DNA from: Streptomyces nitrosporeus
GTDB taxonomy: Bacteria; Actinomycetota; Actinomycetes; Streptomycetales; Streptomycetaceae
Assembly (NCBI RefSeq): GCF_008704555.1
Contig: NZ_CP023702.1
Coordinates: 1,302,001 to 1,366,000, forward strand
Direction of reading: 5' to 3'
DNA length: 64,000 nucleotides
The stretch's first letter is position 1; each line of letters starts with the position of its first letter. Positions 52,755 to 61,984 of this stretch are shown in pieces. The notes below the pieces were generated by a model. That model saw only the letters and a program-made list of their open reading frames with translations. It made no database searches and was not told the DNA's origin. The translations under genes were made by a program, and so were the position numbers.

Positions 52755-53324
52755 GATCGAAAGCAGGTTTGAACGGCAGTCTTTCCCGAGTTGAGACCTC
52801 GCGGACACTTCGGCACCGTGTGCCCCGCGGCAGCCCTTCCACCGGAATGCGACTTTCCGGATCACGGGCGGATTTCCTCACGCGGTACCCCGCAACACCC
52901 TTGACATGAAGCATCACTTGGGTATTCCGCACCGGATCGGCCACCGCGGTCCCGTCTTCACCGAACCGGAATCGTCCAAAGCCCTCCGGACCACCGGAAT
53001 ACCGCAGAAGAGGACTGCGGCCGCAGAAAAAGGGCACCGGGAACCGGGGCCGGATTCCGGGAGCCGGCGGAGCAGCCGGGCCGGAAGGGACGCCGGCTCC
53101 CGGAACGCCGGCCCGCCGCGCCTCCGCCGGACCCGGGGACGGGTCCGCCCCGTCACCGCGCTCCCCCGCGGCGCCCATGGCCCGTTCGGGTCACATATCG
53201 GCCAGTCAGGGTACTTCTACGATTATTCGTGGTGTCAGAACACCAATTCCTGACGATCCATGGCATTTCTTAGGCGATCAGGTGATCAGTACGACAATCA
53301 CATCTCGGCTTCAAGGAGTCCCCC

Positions 53325-54002
53325 ATGCGTATGTCCGCGTCACCCCGTTCCCGCACTGTCCGCGCAGGCACCGCTCTCGCCGCCGCGGTCGCCGCCGCCG
53401 GAGTCACGCTGGCCGCAGCCCCGGCCGCCCACGCCCTCCCCGGCGACAACGGCGACCTCGACGTCCGGGCCGCGGGCTGGGCCTCGGAGGGCAAGACCGC
53501 CGGGGTCGAGGTCTGCAAGTTCGTGCTCGTGGCCAAGAACTTCGAAACCCTCCCCGCGGTCCCCTGGACCATCACCGAGCAGCCGCCGACCGTGCCCCCG
53601 GGCGACACACTGCTGGGCACCCTCCCGCTCGTCGACGGCAGGGGCACCAGCCAGGAGTACCTGCTCCCGGAAGGCACGTACCAGCTGGTGTGGACCGTCA
53701 CCTCCGGTCCGCGGCAGAAGAGCTTCGAGGTCGACTGCACCAAGCCCCAGAACGCCGGGGACAGCCGCCAGGGCGGGGACGGCAACCGGGACGGATCGCA
53801 GTCGGGCTCCGGCAAGGGCTACGAGAAGCCGTCCGGCGCCGTCCCCGCGGGCGGCGGTGGCGTGCCGGACATGGAGAGCGTGAGCTCCGAGAGTGACTCG
53901 GGCCTCGGGACCACCGCCGCGCTGGCCGCCGGTGCGGCCGGGATCGCCGGCCTCGTCCTGGTCCGCCGGACCGCACTCCGCCGTGCCCGCAACCAGGCCT
54001 GA
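53325..54002 (+). CDS. Secreted, C-terminally membrane-anchored surface protein
   Basis: 225 residues. Sec signal peptide (SRTVRAGTALAAAVAAAGVTLAAAPAAHA), a folded part of about 120 residues with two Cys (VCKF and VDCTK, probably a disulfide), a Gly/Ser/Asp-rich spacer, and a C-terminal hydrophobic segment plus Arg tail (TTAALAAGAAGIAGLVLVRR). That layout is of a sortase substrate, but no LPXTG or LAXTG pentapeptide is present. AAGGAG precedes the ATG. The class F sortase gene follows directly. I do not recognise the folded part. Confidence 0.8.
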   Translation: MRMSASPRSRTVRAGTALAAAVAAAGVTLAAAPAAHALPGDNGDLDVRAAGWASEGKTAGVEVCKFVLVAKNFETLPAVPWTITEQPPTVPPGDTLLGTLPLVDGRGTSQEYLLPEGTYQLVWTVTSGPRQKSFEVDCTKPQNAGDSRQGGDGNRDGSQSGSGKGYEKPSGAVPAGGGGVPDMESVSSESDSGLGTTAALAAGAAGIAGLVLVRRTALRRARNQA

Positions 54003-54708
54003 CGCCCGTAGCCGACGGCGACGGCGACGGGGACCCACGCGTGCATGCCGTCTGACCATGACGCTGTGCGTGACCTCCTCGCTGGTGGCCGGCATCGTCT
54101 GGGCGGGTTCGGACCCGCCCGAGGACGGCGCGTCGGCCGCCGCCGCCCGCGGCAGTGACGCCGCGGGCGGCGGGGCGGAGCCGTTCCGGAGGGCTCCGCA
54201 CAGGCCGCAGGAGCAGGTGCCCGCCTCCCATGCGCCGCTGGTGCACTCCCGCCCGGTGAAGATCGCCGTTCCCGCCATCTTCATCGAGGCCCCGGTCACC
54301 GGCCTGGGTCTCGACAAGAAGGGCCGGCTCGGTGCCCCTCCGCTGGACAAGCCCAACCTGGTGGGCTGGTACCGGAAGGGCCCCTCCCCCGGCGAAGCCG
54401 GGACCTCCCTGATCGTCGGCCACCGCGACACGGAGACAGGGCCGGCGATCTTCCTCAACCTCAACGCCCTGCGGCGGGGCGACACGGTGAAGGTCACCCG
54501 GGCCGACCGCCGCACCGCGGTCTTCACCGTCGACGCGGTGAAGACGTACACGAAGGACGAGTTCCCGGACGAGAAGGTCTACGGGGCCACCGGCCGCCCG
54601 GAGCTGCGGCTGCTCACCTGCGGGGGGCGGTTCGACAAGAAGAACGGCTACTCGGCCAACGTCGTCGTCTTCGCCCATCTGACGTCGTTGAAGAAGCAGG
54701 CCGCCTGA
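53983..54708 (+). CDS. Class F sortase
   Basis: 241 residues from GTG 53983, which overlaps the previous gene by 20 bases and gives the usual basic N-terminus (RRRRRR) before the membrane segment (about 25-43); ATG 54058 would begin inside that segment. The sortase beta-barrel has catalytic His147 (LIVGHRDT) and Cys213 (LLTCGG), followed by NVVVFA. Sortases cleave a sorting signal and join the protein to a cell-wall acceptor. Class F members are common in actinobacteria and less studied than A or E. The adjacent secreted protein is its obvious partner. Confidence 0.87.
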   Translation: MPATRPDARSRRRRRRGPTRACRLTMTLCVTSSLVAGIVWAGSDPPEDGASAAAARGSDAAGGGAEPFRRAPHRPQEQVPASHAPLVHSRPVKIAVPAIFIEAPVTGLGLDKKGRLGAPPLDKPNLVGWYRKGPSPGEAGTSLIVGHRDTETGPAIFLNLNALRRGDTVKVTRADRRTAVFTVDAVKTYTKDEFPDEKVYGATGRPELRLLTCGGRFDKKNGYSANVVVFAHLTSLKKQAA

Positions 54709-54740
54709 CCACCCCGCGGGCGTCGTCCGCGGACGGAACC

Positions 54741-54770
54741 GGCCGGCACCTCGGGGGCGGGGTGCCGGCC
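54741..54770 (+). terminator. Terminator after the sortase gene
   Basis: Perfect 10-bp stem GGCCGGCACC / GGTGCCGGCC (54741-54750 with 54761-54770), loop 10 nt, 33 bases after the stop. Confidence 0.8.
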
Positions 54771-54932
54771 TCCGCCGTTCCCCGCCCCGCCCGGCGCCCC
54801 TGCCCCGCGGAGTCCCACCGTCCCGCGGATTCCCACGCCCCGCGGAATGCCACCGTCCGGCGCCGTCGCCCCGGCCGGCGCACGCCGGGAGGTGACCGGT
54901 AGCCTCCTCGCACACAGATTCGAGGAGGGGCC

Positions 54933-55592
54933 GTGGGGCGGGCGGGGCGAGGGCTGCGGCGTGTGGCGTGGGTGTCCGGAGTGGCGGGAGCGCTGCTGCT
55001 GGCGGGGGCGGTGACGCTGATCGGTACCGGTTACACGGGCGTGCGGGTGGCCGGCTCCGCCATGGAACCGACGTACACGGGCCGCGATCACCTCGTCCTC
55101 GAACGGACAGGCGCCGGGGAGGTCCGGCGCGGGGACGTGGTCCTGTACGACACGGGGGACGACCGCTACATGGGCAGGCCCGTCCTGGGACGGGTGATCG
55201 GTGTGGGGGGCGACCGCGTCGCACAGGGGCCCGACGGGCCGGTGGTGGTGAACGGCGAACCGCTCTTCGAGCCGTACGTCAAGGACGGCGACCCGTCCGG
55301 CGGGACGCCCGGATACGACGTACGGGTCCCCGAAGGGCGGCTCTTCGTGCTCGGTGACTCCCGGGCCGCCGCCCGCGATTCCCGCTCCTTCCTGGACGAC
55401 CACGCGGGCACGGTCGCCGCGGCCGGTGTGTCGGCCAGGGTCCCGGACGGCCCGGCCGGGCTCCTGGGGCGGGGGGCGGCCCTGTTGCTCGGCGTCCTCC
55501 TGATGGTCACCGCGCTGGTCACGGGTGTCGTCTCCGCGACCCGGGGCCGCCCCGCGGTCCTCCCGCCGGGGCCGGTGCCCTTCCCCGGCTGA
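54933..55592 (+). CDS. S26-family signal-peptidase-like protein with an atypical catalytic site
   Basis: 219 residues. Membrane segment near 12-32, the catalytic Ser42 in AGSAMEPTY, then RRGDVVLYD and VLGRVIGVGGDRV, and a second membrane segment near the C-terminus (about 172-195). In type I signal peptidases the residue before the Arg of the last motif is the general-base Lys (KRVIGxxGD), or His in the ER type; here it is Gly86. The enzyme may use another base or be inactive. GTG 54933 follows AGGAGGGG. It lies behind a sortase and a secreted protein, which suggests an export or processing role. Confidence 0.78.
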   Translation: MGRAGRGLRRVAWVSGVAGALLLAGAVTLIGTGYTGVRVAGSAMEPTYTGRDHLVLERTGAGEVRRGDVVLYDTGDDRYMGRPVLGRVIGVGGDRVAQGPDGPVVVNGEPLFEPYVKDGDPSGGTPGYDVRVPEGRLFVLGDSRAAARDSRSFLDDHAGTVAAAGVSARVPDGPAGLLGRGAALLLGVLLMVTALVTGVVSATRGRPAVLPPGPVPFPG

Positions 55593-55764
55593 AAGGCGTC
55601 CGCCCGTCCGCCGGGGAGGGCCGTGGCGTCCGTGGCGTGCCACCGCCCGGCCGTCCCGCGGCGCGGCCGGACGCCGTCACCGGGTCCGCCGCCGCGCCGG
55701 CCCGCGGGGGCGGGTCCGGCGCGACGGCGGGACCGGCGCGGGGCATGCCCGGAGCGGGCCGGCC

Positions 55765-55788
55765 GTCAGCCCGTCAGCCCGTCAGCCC
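55765..55788. repeat. 8-bp tandem repeat (GTCAGCCC, three copies) over the yicI stop
   Basis: Three perfect units; the last contains the TGA stop of the alpha-xylosidase gene on the opposite strand. Confidence 0.85.
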
Positions 55789-58010
55789 ACGAGCGTGACG
55801 GTGTACGGCCGGTCCGTGTCGGCCGTGACGCGGACCTCGCCGCCCTCGTACACCACCTCGTAGGTGGCGGCGGTCTCGCCGGTGAGTCCGGGGACCGCCA
55901 CCGCGCGGGTGAAGTCGCCGGTGCCCTCCGGGGCGTAAACGCGCAGTTCCAGGTCCGTCAGCCAGTCGCCGTCCGGGCGGGACTCGTCCGCGCCGAGGGC
56001 CAGGACGGCGCCCTGGCGCACCAGCAGGGGCAGGCTGTCGAAGCCGTGGACCTCCTGGCGCCAGGCCGGGCCGGTGACGGTCTCGCCGGTCAGGAAGTGG
56101 GTCCAGGTGCCCTCGGGGACGTAGTACTCCACCTCTCCGCCGGCCGTGAAGACCGGAGCGACCAGCAGATCGGGGCCCAGGAGGTACTGGCGGTCCGCGG
56201 TGCGGGCCGTCGGGTCGTCCGGGAACTCCAGCAGCAGGGGCCGCATGGTCGGGACGCCGGTGCGGTGCGCCTCGGCCGCAGCTCCGTAGAGGTAGGGCAT
56301 CAGGCGGTGCTTGAGGCGGGTGAACTTCCGCGCCACGTCCACCGCCTCGTCGCCGAACTCCCACGGCACCCGGTACGACGAGGAGCCGTGCAGGCGGCTG
56401 TGGGAGGAGAGCAGGCCGAAGGCGAGCCAGCGCTTGAAGACCGCCGGGTCGGGCGTGCCCTCGAAGCCGCCGATGTCGTGGCTCCAGAAGCCGAAGCCGG
56501 ACAGCGACAGGGACAGTCCGCCGCGCAGCGACTCCGCCATCGCCTCGAAGGAGGACCAGCAGTCGCCGCCCCAGTGCACCGGGAACTGCTGGCCGCCGGC
56601 GGCGGCGGAGCGGGCGAAGAGGACCGCCTCACCGGCACCGCGCTCCTCCTCCAGGAGTTCGAAGACGGCCTTGTTGTAGAGGTGGGTGTAGTAGTTGTGC
56701 ATGCGCTCCGGGTCGGAGCCGTCGTGCCAGACCACACCGGTGGGGATGCGCTCGCCGAAGTCGGTCTTGAAACCGTCCACGCCCTGGTCCAGGAGGACCT
56801 TGAGCTTGGCCTGGAACCAGGCGGTGGCCTCCGGGTTGGTGAAGTCGACCAGGGCCATGCCGGCCTGCCACTTGTCCCACTGCCAGATGTCGCCGTCGGT
56901 GGTCTCGACGAAGTAGCCCTTGGCGGCGCCCTCTTCGTACAGGGGGCTCTTCTGCCCGATGTAGGGGTTGATCCAGACGCAGATCTTCAGGCCCTTGTCC
57001 TTGAGCCGGGCGATCATGCCCTCGGGGTCGGGGAAGACCGCCGGGTCCCACTCGAAGTCGCACCACTGGTACTCGCGCATCCAGAAGCAGTCGAAGTGGA
57101 AGACGCTGAGCGGGATGCCCCGCTCGGCCATGCCATCGACGAAGGAGGTGACGGTGGCCTCGTCGTAGGAGGTGGTGAAGGAGGTGGTGAGCCAGAGGCC
57201 GAAGGACCAGGCCGGCGGGAGGGCCGGCCGGCCGGTGAGGGCGGTGTAGCGGGCCAGGACGTCCTTCGGGGTGGGCCCGGCGATGACGAAGTACTCCAGC
57301 GTCTGGTCCTCGACGCTGAACTGGACCTGGCCGACGGCCTCGGAGCCGACCTCGAAGGAGACCTTGCCGGGGTGGTTGACGAAGACGCCGTAGCCGCGCG
57401 AGGACAGGTAGAACGGGATGTTCTTGTAGGCCTGCTCGCTGCTGGTGCCGCCGTCGGCCTGCCACATGTCGACGACCTGGCCGTTCTTGACGTACGGCGT
57501 GAAGCGCTCGCCGAGGCCGTGGACGGTCTCGCCGACGCCCAGGGCGAGCTGGGCGAACATGTGGTGGCCGCCGTCCTCGACGGTGGCGAAGGCGGTGCCC
57601 TTGCGGCCGGCCGAGGTCAGCACACGGCCGTCCTGGTCGAGGAACTCCAGCCCGAAGGCGCCCTCGGTGGGCAGCCGCAGGGTGAGCGGGCCGCTGGTCA
57701 GCTCGGCGGTGGTGCCCTCGGTGCGGGTGACCGCGGCGGACCGGCCGGCGGCACCCGGCAGAGCGAAGTCGGGGCCCTTGCGCCGCTTGCCCGCGTGATG
57801 GGTCAGGCGCACCGCGATGACGCCTTCGGCCGGCGCGTGGGCGTCCACGGTGATCAGCGGGGCGTTCAGCGTGTCGCCGCGCCGCTCGACGCGCTTCACG
57901 GCCGCGTAGGCGGCGAGGCGGTCGTCGTCGAGACGGACGTCACGGACTTCGGTGGCGTACGAGGCGTGCACTCCGCTGCGCAACTGCCAGAAGCCGTCGG
58001 TGAACTTCAT
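55782..58010 (-). CDS. yicI: Alpha-xylosidase, glycoside hydrolase family 31 (YicI-type)
   Basis: 742 residues, no signal peptide, so cytoplasmic. It removes alpha-1,6-xylose from isoprimeverose and other xyloglucan fragments. The nucleophile Asp lies in GFKTDFGERIP, the exact YicI-type motif, and the acid/base Asp in HWGGDCWSSFE; CFWMREYQWCDFEWD is also YicI-like. It is divergent from xylose isomerase, so released xylose would feed straight into XylA. ATG 58010 follows TAAGGA. Confidence 0.92.
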   Translation of the reverse strand: MKFTDGFWQLRSGVHASYATEVRDVRLDDDRLAAYAAVKRVERRGDTLNAPLITVDAHAPAEGVIAVRLTHHAGKRRKGPDFALPGAAGRSAAVTRTEGTTAELTSGPLTLRLPTEGAFGLEFLDQDGRVLTSAGRKGTAFATVEDGGHHMFAQLALGVGETVHGLGERFTPYVKNGQVVDMWQADGGTSSEQAYKNIPFYLSSRGYGVFVNHPGKVSFEVGSEAVGQVQFSVEDQTLEYFVIAGPTPKDVLARYTALTGRPALPPAWSFGLWLTTSFTTSYDEATVTSFVDGMAERGIPLSVFHFDCFWMREYQWCDFEWDPAVFPDPEGMIARLKDKGLKICVWINPYIGQKSPLYEEGAAKGYFVETTDGDIWQWDKWQAGMALVDFTNPEATAWFQAKLKVLLDQGVDGFKTDFGERIPTGVVWHDGSDPERMHNYYTHLYNKAVFELLEEERGAGEAVLFARSAAAGGQQFPVHWGGDCWSSFEAMAESLRGGLSLSLSGFGFWSHDIGGFEGTPDPAVFKRWLAFGLLSSHSRLHGSSSYRVPWEFGDEAVDVARKFTRLKHRLMPYLYGAAAEAHRTGVPTMRPLLLEFPDDPTARTADRQYLLGPDLLVAPVFTAGGEVEYYVPEGTWTHFLTGETVTGPAWRQEVHGFDSLPLLVRQGAVLALGADESRPDGDWLTDLELRVYAPEGTGDFTRAVAVPGLTGETAATYEVVYEGGEVRVTADTDRPYTVTLVG

Positions 58011-58423
58011 GGGGGTGGTCCTTAGCCGATCGGATGGTGCTGAGGTGCTGGACCCGGGGGCGGGCCGGGGCGCCCGCGGCCGGACGGGCCCGCTGGGTGC
58101 CGCCGTACGCCCGGGGGAGCCGGACGGGACGTCGAGGCCCCGGCCTCCTGCGGCTACGGGCCCTCTCGATAGCTCCTCAGATTTTGATCGTACACAAAAC
58201 AAATGTGTCCGAGGAGGCCGGTAGACAGGGAAATTCCCGGATTGCCCGGTAAACAGAAGAGCGGGGCAGAGGCCCGTATCAGCGGCGTTGGCGCCGCGTG
58301 ACCGATACATCACGGAAACGGTCTAGAAACCGCCAACGGAATGGAGTATTAGTACTGCAAGCAAACAAATGGGGTCGGGTGGCAGCGCAGCCGCCCGGGC
58401 CCCCGTCGACAAGAGGCTGAGCA
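58011..58423. promoter_or_regulatory. Divergent control region of yicI and xylA
   Basis: 413 bases, AT-rich at 58165-58260 and 58300-58370. The 9-mer AAACAAATG occurs twice (58197-58205 and 58363-58371), each near one of the two genes. The first copy lies in an inverted repeat ACACA-N7-TGTGT (58192-58208). A further short inverted repeat, AGTA-N4-TACT, lies at 58345-58356. These are candidate operators of a xylose-responsive regulator, possibly of ROK type. Confidence 0.5.
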
Positions 58424-59593
58424 ATGTCGGACCGCTTCACTCCCACTCCTGCTGACAGGTTCACTTTCGGTCTGTGGACCGTGGGCTGGCGGGGCAACGA
58501 CCCGTTCGGTGAGCCGACGCGTCCGGCGCTGGACCCGGTCGAGTCGGTCGAGCGGCTGGCGGAGCTGGGCGCGCACGGTGTGACCTTCCACGACGACGAC
58601 CTGATCCCGTTCGGGTCCACCGAGAGCGAGCGTGCCGGTCACATCTCCCGGTTCAGGGACGCGCTGGAGCGGACGGGGCTGAAGGTCCCGATGGCCACGA
58701 CGAACCTGTTCACCCACCCGGTGTTCAAGGACGGCGGTTTCACCTCCAACGACCGCGAGGTGCGCCGTTTCGCGCTGCGCAAGGTGATCCGCAACATCGA
58801 CCTGGCCGTCGAGCTCGGCGCCACCACCTACGTCGCCTGGGGCGGCCGCGAGGGCGCCGAGTCCGGTGCGGCCAAGGACGTGCGGGTCGCCCTGGACCGG
58901 ATGAAGGAGGCCTTCGACCTGCTGGGCGAGTACGTCACCGAGCAGGGCTACGACCTGCGCTTCGCCATCGAGCCCAAGCCCAACGAGCCCCGCGGCGACA
59001 TCCTCCTGCCCACCATCGGCCACGCCCTGGCCTTCATCGAGCGCCTGGAGCGCCCCGAGCTGGTCGGCGTGAACCCGGAGACCGGCCACGAGCAGATGGC
59101 CGGCCTGAACTTCCCCCACGGCATCGCCCAGGCCCTGTGGGCCGGCAAGCTCTTCCACATCGACCTCAACGGCCAGTCCGGCATCAAGTACGACCAGGAC
59201 TTCCGCTTCGGCGCCGGCGACCTGCGCCAGGCGTTCTGGCTCGTGGACCTGCTGGAGAGCTCCGACTACCAGGGCCCCCTCCACTTCGACTTCAAGCCGG
59301 TGCGCACCGACGGCATCGACGGGGTCTGGGAGTCCGCGAAGAACTGCATGCGCAACTACCTCATCCTCAAGGACCGGGCCGCGGCCTTCCGCGCCGATCC
59401 CGCCGTCCAGGAGGCCCTGACCGCCTCCCGCCTCGACGAACTCGCCCGCCCCACCGCCGAGGACGGCCTCAAGGCCCTCCTCGCCGACAGGACGGCCTAC
59501 GAGGACTTCGACGCCGACACCGTCGCCACCCGCTCCATGGCCTTCGAAGCACTCGACCAGCTCGCCATGGAACACCTCCTCGGCGTCCGCTGA
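58424..59593 (+). CDS. xylA: Xylose isomerase
   Basis: 389 residues, the standard length of actinobacterial xylose (glucose) isomerases. Catalytic His and Asp lie in [12 protein letters not shown]; metal ligands and catalytic Lys in [23 protein letters not shown] and [19 protein letters not shown]. It converts xylose to xylulose. The xylulokinase gene usually next to it is absent here. A weak AAGAGG lies 9 bases before ATG 58424. Confidence 0.97.
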   Translation: MSDRFTPTPADRFTFGLWTVGWRGNDPFGEPTRPALDPVESVERLAELGAHGVTFHDDDLIPFGSTESERAGHISRFRDALERTGLKVPMATTNLFTHPVFKDGGFTSNDREVRRFALRKVIRNIDLAVELGATTYVAWGGREGAESGAAKDVRVALDRMKEAFDLLGEYVTEQGYDLRFAIEPKPNEPRGDILLPTIGHALAFIERLERPELVGVNPETGHEQMAGLNFPHGIAQALWAGKLFHIDLNGQSGIKYDQDFRFGAGDLRQAFWLVDLLESSDYQGPLHFDFKPVRTDGIDGVWESAKNCMRNYLILKDRAAAFRADPAVQEALTASRLDELARPTAEDGLKALLADRTAYEDFDADTVATRSMAFEALDQLAMEHLLGVR

Positions 59594-59602
59594 CGCCCGG
59601 GT

Positions 59603-59630
59603 CCGTCCGGTGCCCCCCGGTACCGGACGG
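59603..59630 (+). terminator. Terminator after xylA
   Basis: Perfect 9-bp stem CCGTCCGGT / ACCGGACGG (59603-59611 with 59622-59630), loop 10 nt, 10 bases after the stop. Confidence 0.8.
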
Positions 59631-59671
59631 CCCCCGCCCCCCGCCGTGGCTCCGCCGGATCACGCCGGGGG

Positions 59672-59704
59672 TTGACGATGAACCCATGGGAGCGTTCCCA
59701 TGGG
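59672..59704 (+). promoter_or_regulatory. LacI-type (CebR-like) operator and -35 element of the beta-glucoside operon
   Basis: CCCATGGGA and TCCCATGGG form a perfect inverted repeat with a 4-base spacer (59683-59704). Its core TGGGAGCGTTCCCA (59687-59700) differs at one base from the CebR box TGGGAGCGCTCCCA of Streptomyces cellobiose genes. A TTGACG (59672-59677) lies just upstream. No LacI gene is in the window; it may follow the GH1 gene. Confidence 0.8.
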
Positions 59705-59736
59705 GCCGGCCACCCTCTCAATGCAAGGGCACCACC

Positions 59737-60999
59737 GTGACAGAACCCTCCCCGGACGGGCGGCTCCGACGCCGTGACCGCCGTACCAGGCGGATCGTCG
59801 TCCCCCTCACCGTCGTCTCCGCGATCGTCGCCGGCACCGTTCTCTCGGGGTGCGGCCAGCAGCGGGATCCTGACGTCTACACCGTCATGAACTCCTCGAC
59901 CGACGAGTCGTACCACCGCTGGGACGGGGACACCCTGAAGCGGTGCAGCAAGGAGCTCGGTATCACCATCGAGCAGCAGAGCGTGCCGGCCGCGCAGCTG
60001 ATGACGAAGGCGCTGCGGATGGCGTCCTCCAAGTCGCTGCCGGACGTCCTCCAGCTCGACGCCTCCGAGATGCCGACCTTCGCCGAGGCCGGCGGCCTGA
60101 TCCCGCTGAAGGACCTCGGGCTGGCCACGACGGACATCCCCGAGGGGATCGTCGACTTCGGCTCGTACGACGGCGAGTACTACGGGGCCGCGCGCACGGT
60201 GAACACCCTGGCGCTGTTCTACAACAAGGACATCCTCGACAAGGCCGGGCTGAAGGTGCCCACGACCTGGGACGAGATGCGCGACACCGCCAAGGAGCTC
60301 ACCCAGGGCAAGCGGTACGGCCTGGCGCTGAGCGCGGGCGGCGCGGAGGACGGCGTCTTCCAGTTCACGCCGTTCATGTGGTCCAACGGCGGTGACGAGA
60401 CGGAGCTGGACTCCCCCGAGGTCGCCGGCGCGCTCGACTACTGGAAGGCGCTGCTGAAGGACGGCTCCCTCTCCAAGTCCACGGTCAACTGGACGCAGGC
60501 CGATGTGAACGACCAGTTCATGGCGGGCAACGCGGCCATGATGATCAACGGCCCGTGGCAGGTCGAGACCCTGAACGCCAAGAAGGGCCTGGACTGGGGC
60601 ATCGCCCAGATCCCGGTCCCCGAGGCGGGGGACGACTCGGTGGGCCCGCTGGGCGGCGGTGTGCTGACGGTGCCCAACACCGGTGACAGCGAGCGCGAGA
60701 AGACGGCCGCCAAGATCATCGGCTGTATGGCGAGCGAGCAGGAGCAGATCACCTACGCCCTGAACAGCTGGATGGTCCCGGCCAACACCAAGGCCGCCGC
60801 CGTGTGGCGTACGAAGGCCCCGGAGCTGGCGGCCCTGGCAGGACAGGTCTCGACGGCGCGCTCGCGTACGGCGAAGGTCGGCGCCCAGTGGTCGTCGGTG
60901 TCGCTCGCCCTCCAGAGCGCCTTCCAGTCCGCGCTCACCGGCGAGTCCAGCGAAGCCGCTCTGAAGCGCGCCCAGCGCCAGGTCACGAGCGGGAACTGA
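59737..60999 (+). CDS. Sugar ABC transporter substrate-binding lipoprotein
   Basis: 420 residues from GTG 59737 (AAGGG about 7 bases upstream). Lipobox in VLSGC, then a family-1 solute-binding fold: LPDVLQLDASEMPTFAEAGGLIPL, LALFYNKDILDKAGLKVPTTWDEM, GNAAMMINGPWQVE. The sequence is not CebE-like at the N-terminus, so I do not use the ceb name despite the operator and the gene order. Likely ligands are short beta-glucosides (inference from the GH1 gene). Confidence 0.88.
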   Translation: MTEPSPDGRLRRRDRRTRRIVVPLTVVSAIVAGTVLSGCGQQRDPDVYTVMNSSTDESYHRWDGDTLKRCSKELGITIEQQSVPAAQLMTKALRMASSKSLPDVLQLDASEMPTFAEAGGLIPLKDLGLATTDIPEGIVDFGSYDGEYYGAARTVNTLALFYNKDILDKAGLKVPTTWDEMRDTAKELTQGKRYGLALSAGGAEDGVFQFTPFMWSNGGDETELDSPEVAGALDYWKALLKDGSLSKSTVNWTQADVNDQFMAGNAAMMINGPWQVETLNAKKGLDWGIAQIPVPEAGDDSVGPLGGGVLTVPNTGDSEREKTAAKIIGCMASEQEQITYALNSWMVPANTKAAAVWRTKAPELAALAGQVSTARSRTAKVGAQWSSVSLALQSAFQSALTGESSEAALKRAQRQVTSGN

Positions 61000-61010
61000 G
61001 GTAACGAACG

Positions 61011-61979
61011 ATGTCATCCACCACCGCCTCCGCGGCCACGGCGGGCGCCCCGCAGACCGCGGGCACCGCCGCCGCCAAGAAGCCGCTCAGCCCGCAGGGC
61101 GCGAAGCGCCGCAGGCAGCTCGCCCAGTGGGGCTTCATCGCCCCCGCCGTGATCTTCATGGCGCTGTTCTTCGGCTACCCGCTCGTCCGCAACATCGTGA
61201 TGAGCTTCCAGGACTACTCGCCGACCACCTTCTTCACCGGTGAGGCGCCGTTCAACGGAACGGACAACTGGAGCAACGTCTTCAGCGACGGGCTGTTCGG
61301 CAAGGCCCTGTGGCAGACGATCCTCTTCACCGTCGGATCGCTCGTCGGCCAGTTCTGCATCGGTCTGGCGCTCGCCGTCTTCTTCACCCGCCGCTTCCCG
61401 CTGAACGGGATCCTGCGCTCGCTCATCCTGCTGCCGTGGCTGGTCCCCATGGTCGTCTCCGGCATCGTCTGGCGGCGCATCTTCGACCAGGACACGGGTG
61501 TCCTGAACTCCTTCCTCGGCACCATCGGCCTGCCCGGTGACACCCCCTGGCTGACCAGCACCAGCATGGCGCTGGTCTCGGTGATCCTGGTGAACATCTG
61601 GATCGGCATCCCGTTCAACATGGTGATCCTCTACGGCGGCCTCCAGGAGGTCCCCAAGGAGCTGCACGAAGCCGCCGCCCTCGACGGGGCCTCCGCCTGG
61701 CGTACGTTCCGCTCGGTCACGCTGCCCATGCTCAAGCCCGTCATCACCGTGGTACTGGTCCTCGGCTTCATGTCCACGGTCAAGATCCTCGACCTGGTGC
61801 TGGCCCTCACCGACGGCGGTCCCGCCGACTCCACCCAGACGCTCGGCACGCTCACCTACCAGAACTCCTTCGTCCAGATGGACTTCGGTGCCGGTGCCGT
61901 GGTCGGCAACATCCTGATCCTGATCTCCGCCGTCTTCGCGGTGTTCTACCTGCGGGTCAACCGCAACGAGGGGAAGTGA
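61011..61979 (+). CDS. Sugar ABC transporter permease (MalF-type)
   Basis: 322 residues. Six membrane segments after a hydrophilic start; EAA loop HEAAALDGASAWRTFRSVTLPMLKP. It follows the binding-protein gene after 11 bases and pairs with the next permease. No ATPase gene is present, so the shared ATPase MsiK is the likely energiser. Confidence 0.9.
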   Translation: MSSTTASAATAGAPQTAGTAAAKKPLSPQGAKRRRQLAQWGFIAPAVIFMALFFGYPLVRNIVMSFQDYSPTTFFTGEAPFNGTDNWSNVFSDGLFGKALWQTILFTVGSLVGQFCIGLALAVFFTRRFPLNGILRSLILLPWLVPMVVSGIVWRRIFDQDTGVLNSFLGTIGLPGDTPWLTSTSMALVSVILVNIWIGIPFNMVILYGGLQEVPKELHEAAALDGASAWRTFRSVTLPMLKPVITVVLVLGFMSTVKILDLVLALTDGGPADSTQTLGTLTYQNSFVQMDFGAGAVVGNILILISAVFAVFYLRVNRNEGK

Positions 61980-61984
61980 CCGGC

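Larger units (their letters stand above)
52486..53324. other. Large divergent intergenic region (ngcE / secreted protein gene)
   Basis: 839 bases. Besides the ngcE control sites, a TTGACA (52901-52906) with TATTCC 16 bases later (52923-52928) is a plausible rightward promoter, and the region nearest the secreted-protein gene (53190-53310) is AT-richer. One ORF (52906-53253) was considered and rejected for lack of a ribosome site and protein-like composition. Small RNAs cannot be excluded. Confidence 0.45.

Noticed and set aside
52906..53253. 115-codon ORF between ngcE and the secreted-protein gene
   Set aside because: No ribosome site, Arg/Pro/Gly-rich composition and it begins right at a -35 element.
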